Assembly: GCF_013409065.1 (NCBI RefSeq)
Contig: NZ_JACBZP010000001.1
Coordinates: 1,798,001 to 1,862,000, forward strand
Origin: Spelaeicoccus albus
GTDB lineage: Bacteria > Actinomycetota > Actinomycetes > Actinomycetales > Brevibacteriaceae
DNA length: 64,000 nt
Reading direction: 5' to 3'
In this document: piece after piece, positions 34,847-42,683 of the stretch
Numbering within the stretch: the stretch's first letter is position 1
Layout of the letters: each line of letters opens with the position of its first letter
Translations under genes and position numbers: made by a program
Notes under the pieces: model-generated
Database searches by the model: none
Seen by the model: only the letters and a program-made list of their open reading frames with translations
What the model was told of the DNA's origin: nothing

Positions 34847-37259
34847 GACGGTTCCCGGCCTCGACCAGTTCGAGGGTCCGCGGATGCTTTGGCGCGCCGA
34901 GCACGGTTCCCGTGTCGCCGAATTCGACGACCTTGCCGCGGTCCAGCACGACTATCCGTTCGGCGAGGCCGGCCAGCACGCTGACGTCGTGGCTGATGAC
35001 GAGCAGTGTGATCCCGTATTCAATCTGCAGGGCGCGGATCACGTCGATGAGACGCGCAGCCGTTTCCCTGTCCAGCTGGGCGGTCGGTTCATCGAGGACC
35101 AGCACCCGGGGCCGCGCCGCCAGCGCCCTGGCCAGGACGACGCGCTGGCGCATGCCGCCGGACAGCTCCGCAGGCAGTGCCTCGTAGGTCTCCGGCGGAA
35201 GTCCGACGGCGTGCAGCAGATCGCGCGTGATGGACCGCGGGCTCGCGGCAGCCGAATCCCGGGCGGCGTGCAATCGCACGAGGGCCTCCAAATCCGGGCC
35301 GACCGGGCACAGCGGATCGAGCGCCAGATCCGGATCCTGCCACACCAGTTGGGCTGCCTTGGCTCGCTTGAGCCTGGGCGGCCGTGTCGTTGTCCATGCG
35401 CCGGCCCTTGTCCACTCGATGGCGCCGGACGTCGGCGCTTCCAGCCCGACGACGAGCTTCGCCACGGTGCTTTTGCCGCTGCCGGACCGCCCGAGCAGCC
35501 CGATATTGCGGTCGAGGGCGAAGGACACGTCGTCCAGCGCCATGGCCCCGCCGTAGACCTTGCCGGCCGCGCGCACCGTGACGACCGGCTGCGGCGTGCC
35601 GGCCCGGCCCGGTGCGTCGCCTGTGGTCGTGACTGCGGACGGCGCCGGAATCGTTCGGGCTGCGGTGGGCGCGGTGTCCTCGGTGAGGGCCAGATCGCCG
35701 AGCCGGACGACCCGGTCGGCAATGGCATGGGCAAGCCCCTCGTCATGGGTGGTCATGAGCAGGCCGGTGCCGTATTCGCGGCATGCGGCGCGCAGCATGT
35801 CCGCCACGGCCGCACCCGTGACGACGTCCAGCGCCGCGGTTGGCTCATCGGCCAGGAGCAGACGCGGCCGCGCCATCAGCGCCCCGGCGATGGCGACTCG
35901 CGCGGCCATGCCGCCGGACAGTCGGCCGGGGTAGGCGCGCATGGTGGACGGCGGCAAGCCGACGTCCGCCAGCAACTTTTCGGCGCGCGCCCGCGCAGCG
36001 CCTCGGGGCAGGCCGTCGTCGCACACGACTTCCGTCATGTGCGCGCCGATCCGACGCATCGGATTCAGCCCGGCACGCGATTCCTGCCAGATCACTCCGA
36101 CATGGCGTCGCCGCAATTCGCGGAGGCGGCGATCGCCGGGCCGGTCGTGGGCCGGCAGCCTGCCGAAACCCGCAAGGGCGGCCCCGGACGCGTTCGCCGA
36201 TTCCGGCAGCCGCCCCGTGAGTGAGGCGAGCAACAGGGACTTTCCGCTGCCGGACGGGCCGACCAGGCAAACGATCTCGCCGGAGCGGACGTCCAAGTCG
36301 CTGCCGCTGATGAGAGGGCGGCCGTCGACCTCGAGACGGTAGTCGCGCAGGGTCAACAGCTCCGCCGCCCCCTGCTCTTCCTTCCGCAAAACGCGGCGCC
36401 GCGTCGAGAACGCGCCGTCATGACGGCGCGTTCTATCCGCCGCGCCGCGTTTTGCGGGAATTTTGGCGGAACGAGCAGCGGGTTCGGCAAGCGCGTGGGT
36501 GGCAAGCACGAATGCGGCAAGGCAGACCGCCGGGGCCAGGGCCTGCCACCATTGCCCGCGTAGTGCGGCTTGCCGGCCGTCGTGGATGAGAACTCCCCAA
36601 TCGGCGTCCGGCGGTTGCACGCCGAGGCCGAGGAACGACAGCCCGGCCAGCCACAGCAACGACGAGCCAACGTTCATGAGCGACTGGGTGCCAATGACCG
36701 GAAGCAGATGCCGGGCGCCGCGGCGCAGCATGATCCACCGTCTGCTGAACCCGGCGAGCCGGTACGCCGTCATGAATTGCCGACTGAGCAGTTCGTGCGA
36801 CGTCGACCGGACCAGCAACGCGATATGCGGAATGGTGCCGAGGGCCACGGCACACACCGGTGCGACGGTCCCCGAACCGAACCGGGCGACGACGACGATG
36901 CCCAGCAGCATGCCGGGAAGCGCCATCAGCACCGTCATGGCCCGATGCGAGAGCGCGTCCATCCAGCCGCCCGCTGCTGCGCTGAGTACCCCGATGACCG
37001 ATCCGAGAACCGATGAGATGAGGACGACGCACACGGGCAGCAGCAGGCTGAGCCGCGTTGCCGCAATGGTGCGGGACAGTACATCGCGGCCCGAACCGTC
37101 CGTTCCCAGCGGATGGCCGAGCGTGGGCGGCGCATAGGTGTGGAACAAATCGGGCGCCGTCGGCGAATGCGGCGCGATGAGCGGGCCGGCCACCGCCATG
37201 CCGAGAAACACGAAGAGCACTGCGCCAGGCAGTACGAGTCGCGGCCTCAACGCGTCCAC
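34770..37259 (-). CDS. Fused ABC importer subunit: DppC-type permease + two ATPases
   Basis: One 829-residue frame joins three normally separate subunits of a peptide/nickel-type importer. Residues about 1-265 are a DppC-like permease (PLGTDGSGRDVLSRTIAATR, SFLGLGVQPPDADWGVLIHD). Then follows a DppD-like ATPase (Walker A VGPSGSGKSLLL at about 335, LSGGMAARVAIAGAL, LLLADEPTAALD). A DppF-like ATPase ends the chain (Walker A GRSGSGKSTVAKL at about 590, LSGGMRQRVVLARAL, VLDEPTAQLD). The GTG at 37259 overlaps the dppB-like stop by 13 bases. No stop or convincing internal start was found between domains; a TTG near the first ATPase is possible. A large inverted repeat sits at the junction. Confidence 0.85.
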   Translation of the reverse strand: MDALRPRLVLPGAVLFVFLGMAVAGPLIAPHSPTAPDLFHTYAPPTLGHPLGTDGSGRDVLSRTIAATRLSLLLPVCVVLISSVLGSVIGVLSAAAGGWMDALSHRAMTVLMALPGMLLGIVVVARFGSGTVAPVCAVALGTIPHIALLVRSTSHELLSRQFMTAYRLAGFSRRWIMLRRGARHLLPVIGTQSLMNVGSSLLWLAGLSFLGLGVQPPDADWGVLIHDGRQAALRGQWWQALAPAVCLAAFVLATHALAEPAARSAKIPAKRGAADRTRRHDGAFSTRRRVLRKEEQGAAELLTLRDYRLEVDGRPLISGSDLDVRSGEIVCLVGPSGSGKSLLLASLTGRLPESANASGAALAGFGRLPAHDRPGDRRLRELRRRHVGVIWQESRAGLNPMRRIGAHMTEVVCDDGLPRGAARARAEKLLADVGLPPSTMRAYPGRLSGGMAARVAIAGALMARPRLLLADEPTAALDVVTGAAVADMLRAACREYGTGLLMTTHDEGLAHAIADRVVRLGDLALTEDTAPTAARTIPAPSAVTTTGDAPGRAGTPQPVVTVRAAGKVYGGAMALDDVSFALDRNIGLLGRSGSGKSTVAKLVVGLEAPTSGAIEWTRAGAWTTTRPPRLKRAKAAQLVWQDPDLALDPLCPVGPDLEALVRLHAARDSAAASPRSITRDLLHAVGLPPETYEALPAELSGGMRQRVVLARALAARPRVLVLDEPTAQLDRETAARLIDVIRALQIEYGITLLVISHDVSVLAGLAERIVVLDRGKVVEFGDTGTVLGAPKHPRTLELVEAGNRLSLGRTVGSPHRRGQDVEEQESTVR
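36384..36457. repeat. Nested inverted repeat at the permease/ATPase junction
   Basis: Outer arms of 15 bp (36384-36398 and 36443-36457) surround a perfect 28-bp palindrome (36407-36434); the intervening 8-base segments do not pair fully. The transcript could fold into a hairpin of about 74 bases. It lies inside the fused ABC gene, in the Arg/Lys-rich linker between permease and first ATPase. Confidence 0.85.
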
Positions 37260-38272
37260 ACCGGCCCCGATCCTTCGGCCGCACCGGCGCCCGCCGCCGA
37301 TTGCAGGCCGGCCCTGCGCCGTGCCGCGAGCCCTGCCAGGTCGACGGCCGTCGTCACGAGCGCGTAGCCGATCAGGCTGATCAGGATGAGTGCTTGGACG
37401 ACCGCGAAATCCTTGGTCTGCACGCTGTCGACGAGCAGCATCCCGAGCCCCGGAATGGCGAACAACGATTCGACGATGGCGGCGCCGCCCAGGAATCCGG
37501 CGATTTCCAATCCGGTGATCATGGCAATCGGCGGCCAGCCTCCCGGCAGCAGATGCCGGACGACGATCCGGCCGCGATCCACACCGCGCGCCTCGGCCAG
37601 CCGGGCGTGCGGTCGTGCCAGTTCGCTCGCCAGCGAAGCCCGGGTGATCCGAGCAATGACGGCGCTGCCTCCGAGCCCGAGCGTGAAGGCCGGCAGGAAA
37701 AGATGGTGCAACCGGGACCACACGCCGTCCCCGAGACCGGCTCCGCCGCCGTAACTGGGGAACCACCCCAGCTGCACGGCCAACACCGCCACCAACAGGG
37801 TGCCCACCGCGTAGCTCGGCACCGCCGACACCAGCGCCGTGCCTGCTACGACAGCCTTGTCGGCACGACGAAAGCGCACCGCCGCGAATCCGGCCGCCAG
37901 ACCGACGGCGACCGCGAACACCGTGGCAAGGACGGCGAGTTGCGCTGTGACGCCGGCCCGTTCCAGCAGCAGCTGCGAGACGGGCATCCGGTATTGGATC
38001 GACACGCCCAAATCGCCGTGCGCCACGCCGGCCAGCCACAGGGCGAACCGGACCCAGACCGAATGAGTGAGTCCGAATTGTCGCTCCCGTGCGGCGATCG
38101 CGTCCGGCCGCAGCGAACTGCCTTCGCCGCCGCTGCCGAGCACTGCCGCGTTGCCGGGGGTCGAATCAAGCAGCAGGAAGACGAACAATGATGCCAGCAG
38201 GGCCGTCAGCACCAGCCCGCCGAACCGCAACAGGGCGGCGCGGACGGTCCGGGCGGGACGGCGTCGGGCCAC
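37247..38272 (-). CDS. ABC importer permease, DppB type
   Basis: The 341-residue permease has six predicted helices and the DppB features: DSTPGNAAVLGSGGE after helix 1, LTHSVWVRFALWLAGVAHGDLGVS, and the EAA-type loop RGVDRGRIVVRHLLPGG, followed by FLGGAAIVESLFAIPGLGML. It forms the channel with the DppC-like part of the fused downstream gene. The GTG at 38272 lies 3 bases after the stop of the binding-protein gene. The family transports oligopeptides, nickel or other solutes; the substrate is not evident. Confidence 0.93.
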   Translation of the reverse strand: MARRRPARTVRAALLRFGGLVLTALLASLFVFLLLDSTPGNAAVLGSGGEGSSLRPDAIAARERQFGLTHSVWVRFALWLAGVAHGDLGVSIQYRMPVSQLLLERAGVTAQLAVLATVFAVAVGLAAGFAAVRFRRADKAVVAGTALVSAVPSYAVGTLLVAVLAVQLGWFPSYGGGAGLGDGVWSRLHHLFLPAFTLGLGGSAVIARITRASLASELARPHARLAEARGVDRGRIVVRHLLPGGWPPIAMITGLEIAGFLGGAAIVESLFAIPGLGMLLVDSVQTKDFAVVQALILISLIGYALVTTAVDLAGLAARRRAGLQSAAGAGAAEGSGPVWTR

Positions 38273-38275
38273 CGG

Positions 38276-39925
38276 TCACCGCCCTCCGACGTATTTCGCC
38301 CACGGGAAGTTCTGGGTGCCTGCCGCATTGGTCGGCCCGCCCGTGACGCGTTTGCCGAAGTACACGGCGACGGGTGAGGAGATCAGCGGGATCCACGGCA
38401 TATCGTGCAGCAGGATTCCGCGCGCCTTCTTCAGCGCGGCAATCCGCTTTGCCCCGGACTCGCTGCGTGCTGCGGACTTCACGAGCGCGTTCAGCTTCGC
38501 GTTCGAGTATCCGGCAAAGTTGAGGAAGCCTCCGGGGGTGAATTCGCGGTAGACCTCGAGCGGGTCTCCGCTCTGACTGCCGATCATGGCCAGCGACAAG
38601 TCGGTACCGCGCCGTGACTTCGGATCGGACACAAAGGCGTTCGTGACGGCCGTGCTGACCTCTTTGAGCTGGATATTCAGGCCAATCGATTGTCCGGCCG
38701 CCCGAACCGCCGTGGCCATTGGAGTGACGGTCGACGATTGCGCCGAGTACGAAAGCACGAGTTTTTTCCCTTGTGCGCCGGCCGCGTCAATGAGCTTTGT
38801 GGCCTTGGCGGTATCTTTGCGTAGCGGCGGCAGCCGGTCGGACCCCCGCGGCCAGAGACCCGGTGCGGCGAAATCGCCGGCCGGGACCGCGGTGCCGTTC
38901 GACGCCGCGGCAACGAGGCCGGCACGGTTGATGGCAAGCGACAAGGCGCGGCGTACTCGCGGATCTCCCAGCACGCCGTGGGAGTTGAACAAAGCCACCG
39001 ACCACGTGGAGGTGCCGGCGCCGTAATACATGTGCCCGCCCGGGCTCTTGATTTCGGGTGCGGAGCCCGAACCCACTGCCGACGACCCGTCGATCTCTCC
39101 GGATGCGAGAGCTTGGTCGCGCGTCTCGGAGTCTTCGATGATCTTCATCTGCACGTGCCGGGCGAGAGCCGGGGTGCCCCAGTAGTTCGGGGCGCGGCGC
39201 AAATCGATCTCCGTCCCGCGCGTCCACCGGGTCATTGTGAAGGCTCCCGTGCCGTCAAGGTACTGCGGCGCCGAACCGTACTTGTCGCCGGCCTTTTTCA
39301 AAAACGACGCCGATTCGACGGTGCCGGCGGCGGTCGACAGGTAGCTGCCGACCAGCGAATCCGGTCTGGACAGCGAGATCCGCACGCGATACGGCCCGCG
39401 CGCCGTCACGTCGTCGATGGACCTCAAGGCGTACGACCAGACGGAGCCCTTGGCCCGTGACCTGTCGAGGCTCGCCACGACGTCCCGCGCCGTCATGGCC
39501 GACCCGTCGTGGAAGCGCACGTGTCGGCGCAGTTTCACATCGATGGTCCGCGGGGACGGCGTGCGAAGTTTCACGGCGAGCCCGGGGGAGCGGCCGCCGT
39601 CGGGGTCCTTGAAAAAGAGCCGTTCGACGACGTTGGGCAACACGCGGCCGCTGTGCGAGCTGTTGTCCTTGGTCCAATCGAATGTCGACGGTTCACCCGA
39701 CAGAGCCCAGCTGAACGAGTCGATGGCGGCCTTCGGCTTCGCCGACCAGGTGGAGAGCTTTGCACCGGTCGGGGCGGGCGAAGCGCCGGTCCCGCTCGAT
39801 GAGTCGTCCGACGAGCGGCCGGATGAGCCGGCGCACCCGGCCATGGCCATTCCGACGACGAGTACGAAAGCTGTCGCAATGGCCGGCGCTCCGGCGCGCG
39901 CAAAGGAAGAACGATGTGGTGGCAC
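38276..39925 (-). CDS. ABC importer substrate-binding lipoprotein (SBP family 5)
   Basis: The 549-residue protein begins with a lipoprotein signal peptide ending in the lipobox MAGC (about residues 28-31), followed by a Ser/Gly-rich linker. It has the family-5 solute-binding pattern SGEPSTFDWTKDNSSHSG, RHVRFHDGSAMTARDVVASL and DPRVRRALSLAINRAGLV. It would capture peptides, nickel complexes or similar ligands outside the membrane for the importer encoded downstream. GTG start with AAGGG 6 bases upstream. First gene of the importer operon. Confidence 0.94.
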   Translation of the reverse strand: MPPHRSSFARAGAPAIATAFVLVVGMAMAGCAGSSGRSSDDSSSGTGASPAPTGAKLSTWSAKPKAAIDSFSWALSGEPSTFDWTKDNSSHSGRVLPNVVERLFFKDPDGGRSPGLAVKLRTPSPRTIDVKLRRHVRFHDGSAMTARDVVASLDRSRAKGSVWSYALRSIDDVTARGPYRVRISLSRPDSLVGSYLSTAAGTVESASFLKKAGDKYGSAPQYLDGTGAFTMTRWTRGTEIDLRRAPNYWGTPALARHVQMKIIEDSETRDQALASGEIDGSSAVGSGSAPEIKSPGGHMYYGAGTSTWSVALFNSHGVLGDPRVRRALSLAINRAGLVAAASNGTAVPAGDFAAPGLWPRGSDRLPPLRKDTAKATKLIDAAGAQGKKLVLSYSAQSSTVTPMATAVRAAGQSIGLNIQLKEVSTAVTNAFVSDPKSRRGTDLSLAMIGSQSGDPLEVYREFTPGGFLNFAGYSNAKLNALVKSAARSESGAKRIAALKKARGILLHDMPWIPLISSPVAVYFGKRVTGGPTNAAGTQNFPWAKYVGGR

Positions 39926-40053
39926 TGACGGCCCTTGTCAGGTCGAACACGTCGATGACACCTCACATCGGGTGGTCGGCGTGCAATACGGCGACGGACT
40001 CCCGCGCCCGGGCCAGTCTATCGACCCGGCGCCGCTGTCCGCGACCCGGCGCC

Positions 40054-41691
40054 TTAGGAGTCCAGGACGTCGGCGACTACCTGCCGCGCGGCGTCCTGCA
40101 CCTGGGCCAGATGGTCCTCGCCGCGCAACGACTCCGCGTAGATCTTGTACACGTCCTCGGTACCCGACGGGCGCGCAGCGAACCACGCGTTCTCGGTAGT
40201 CACCTTGAGCCCGCCGATCGGCGCGTCATTGCCGGGTGCCCGCGTCAGTTTGGCAGTGATCGACTCACCGGCCAGCGAATCGGCCGTGACCTGCTCGGGA
40301 CGCAACTCGCCGAGTACCTTCTTTTGCGCCTTCGTGGCCGGGGCGTCCACGCGGGCGTAGGCGGCCCGTCCGAACCGCTCGGCCAGTTCGTCGTAATGTT
40401 TGCTGGGCGTCTTGCCCGTCACGGCAGTGATTTCGCCGGCCAAGAGCGCAAGCAGGATGCCGTCCTTATCCGTCGTCCACGGCCGTCCGGCGCGCGTCAA
40501 GAAACTGGCACCGGCCGATTCCTCGCCGCCGAACGCCACGGAACCGTCGAGTAGGCCGGGCACGAACCATTTGAACCCCACCGGCACCTCGAGCAGCGTG
40601 CGCGAGTTCGCCGCAGTGACCTTGTCGATGATCGACGACGACACGAGAGTCTTGCCGACGGCGGCGTCGGCCGGCCAATCCGGGCGATGACGCAGCAGGT
40701 AGTCGATCGCCACGGCGAGGTAATGATTCGGGTTCATCAGTCCGGCGTCCGGCGTCACGATGCCGTGCCGGTCGGCGTCCGCATCGTTGCCGGTGGAAAT
40801 GTCGTAGTCGTCGCGCCTGTCGATGAGTGAGCGCATGGCCCACGGCGACGAGCAATCCATGCGGATCTTGCCGTCCCAATCGAGCGTCATGAACGCCCAT
40901 GTCGGATCGACGACGGGATTGACGACCGACAGGTTGATATCGTGCCGGTCGGCGATCGCGGACCAGTAGTCGACGCTTGCGCCGCCGAGCGGATCGGCGC
41001 CGATATGCAGATCCGAGCCGGCGATCGCGTCCATGTCGAGCACGCTGTCCAGATCGTCGAGGTAGCGGGCCAGATAGTCGTAACCGCTCACGCCGTCCAA
41101 CTGCCGGGCCCTGGTGAACGGGGTGCGCGGAATCGCTCCGATGCCCGCGGCCAGCAGCTCGTTCGCGCGGCCGGCGATCCACGACGTCACCGAGGTGTCG
41201 GCCGGGCCGCCGTTCGGCGGGTTGTATTTGAACCCGCCGTCGCTGGGCGGATTGTGGCTCGGGGTGACGACGATTCCGTCGGCCGGCCCAGACGTTTTGC
41301 CGGCGTTGAACGTCAGGATGGCGTGCGAAACGGCAGGCGTCGGCGTATAACCGTCCCGGTCGTCAATCATCACCCGGACGCCGCGTGCCGCAAGCACCTC
41401 GAGCGCGGTGGCCCACGCCGGCTCGCTCAGCGCGTGCGTGTCGCGGCCGATGAAGAGCGGCCCGGTGATGCCTTGGCCCTCGCGGTAATCCACTATCGCC
41501 GCGGTCGTGGCAACTATGTGCGCTTCGTTGAACGAGCCGTTCAGGCTGCTGCCTCGGTGCCCGGACGTGCCGAAGACGACTTTTTGGTCCGGGTCGCCCG
41601 CGTCCGGCGTGATGTCGTGATAGGCATCGAGCAATTCGGGGATATCGACGAGGTCTTCGGCGCGGGCCGGTTTTCCTGCGGATGAGTTCAT
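40054..41691 (-). CDS. pgm: Phosphoglucomutase (alpha-D-glucose-specific)
   Basis: The 545-residue protein matches E. coli Pgm in length and motifs: VVFGTSGHRGSSLNGSFNEA, the active-site serine loop VTPSHNPPSDGGFKYNPP, the metal loop GNDADADRHGIV, and FGGEESAGASFL for sugar recognition. It interconverts glucose-1- and glucose-6-phosphate, linking glycolysis to glycogen/alpha-glucan synthesis, including the GlgE pathway encoded 20 kb away. The ATG at 41691 gives the standard start. Confidence 0.96.
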   Translation of the reverse strand: MNSSAGKPARAEDLVDIPELLDAYHDITPDAGDPDQKVVFGTSGHRGSSLNGSFNEAHIVATTAAIVDYREGQGITGPLFIGRDTHALSEPAWATALEVLAARGVRVMIDDRDGYTPTPAVSHAILTFNAGKTSGPADGIVVTPSHNPPSDGGFKYNPPNGGPADTSVTSWIAGRANELLAAGIGAIPRTPFTRARQLDGVSGYDYLARYLDDLDSVLDMDAIAGSDLHIGADPLGGASVDYWSAIADRHDINLSVVNPVVDPTWAFMTLDWDGKIRMDCSSPWAMRSLIDRRDDYDISTGNDADADRHGIVTPDAGLMNPNHYLAVAIDYLLRHRPDWPADAAVGKTLVSSSIIDKVTAANSRTLLEVPVGFKWFVPGLLDGSVAFGGEESAGASFLTRAGRPWTTDKDGILLALLAGEITAVTGKTPSKHYDELAERFGRAAYARVDAPATKAQKKVLGELRPEQVTADSLAGESITAKLTRAPGNDAPIGGLKVTTENAWFAARPSGTEDVYKIYAESLRGEDHLAQVQDAARQVVADVLDS

Positions 41692-41870
41692 GGCTCGATC
41701 TTGCCAGCCCTGCCGGAACCGCAACAGGGGTACGCCATATGGTGGGACGCCGTCTCGGCCGGTGTCCGACTACGGGGTGGAGCAGATCATCCTCCGGGAG
41801 GACTCCGCATCCGCCAAGATCCGGCCCGGCGCCGACGCGCGGACCGCCCGCGGCGCGACAAGCTTGGTCC

Positions 41871-42683
41871 ATGACACCTTCGCTGTTCGACAACCAGCCG
41901 CAACCCGTACAAAATCCGGACGCCGGGCGGAGGGGACCGGCGCTGACCGCCTCCGGGCTCGTCAAGACTTTCGGCCCGGCACGCGCGCTCGCCGGGGTCG
42001 ACGTCGCGATCGGTCCGGGCGAATCCCTGGCGGTGATGGGACCGTCGGGCTCGGGCAAATCGACACTTTTGCACGTGCTGGCCGGCATCATGACGCCGGA
42101 CGCCGGCACGGTTGCCTTGTACGGCGACACGATCAGCGGATTGTCCGAACGGGCTCGCACCTCGCTCCGGCGCCGTCGTTTCGGCTTCGTGTTCCAGTTC
42201 GGGCAGCTGCTTCCCGAGCTCCCGGCGATCGAAAACGTAGCGCTGCCGTTGATGCTCGGCGGGGTACCCAGACGCGACGCCGAAGCGCGGGCGACCGGAC
42301 TGTTCGGCCCGCTCGGGCTGGCCGGGCTGGAAGCGCGCCGGCCCGGCGAATTGTCCGGCGGGCAATCGCAGCGCGTCGCGGTCGCCCGCGCACTCGTGAC
42401 GGCGCCCGACGTCATCTTTGCCGACGAGCCGACCGGATCGCTCGATTCCCGGTCCGGCGTCGAAGTGATGAACCTGCTCACGGACGCTTGTCGCGGCCAA
42501 GGCGCCGCCCTCGTCCTGGTCACGCACGACCGGCAGATCGCCGGCTGGTGCGAGCGCACCATCACCATGCGGGACGGTCTGGTCAGCGGGGAATACCGAC
42601 GCCCCGGGACGGAAGCCGGCGACACCGCGCCCGGCGTCCGCGCGGCGTCCGGCATCGGATCGGGCCGGGCAGCGACACGATGA
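41871..42683 (+). CDS. ABC exporter ATPase (MacB/LolD type)
   Basis: The 270-residue ATPase has Walker A MGPSGSGKSTLLHVLAGI, the Q-loop region FVFQFGQLLPELPAIENVAL, signature LSGGQSQRVAVARAL and Walker B VIFADEPTGSLDS. The length and the VxFQxxxLLPxL pattern are those of MacB/LolD/FtsE-like ATPases that power FtsX-type permeases. Its TGA overlaps the next start (ATGA). The frame is open upstream but has no homology before 41871. Confidence 0.94.
   Translation: MTPSLFDNQPQPVQNPDAGRRGPALTASGLVKTFGPARALAGVDVAIGPGESLAVMGPSGSGKSTLLHVLAGIMTPDAGTVALYGDTISGLSERARTSLRRRRFGFVFQFGQLLPELPAIENVALPLMLGGVPRRDAEARATGLFGPLGLAGLEARRPGELSGGQSQRVAVARALVTAPDVIFADEPTGSLDSRSGVEVMNLLTDACRGQGAALVLVTHDRQIAGWCERTITMRDGLVSGEYRRPGTEAGDTAPGVRAASGIGSGRAATR

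Noticed and set aside
37260-38039. A further 260 codons open upstream of the fused ABC gene in the same frame
   Set aside because: They lie on the same strand as, but out of frame with, the DppB-type permease, show no homology and are rich in Arg/Gly; the GTG at 37259 begins the DppC-like sequence.
41690-42679. Long open frame in front of the FtsX-type permease
   Set aside because: It runs through the ATPase gene in another frame and has no membrane or ATPase features.
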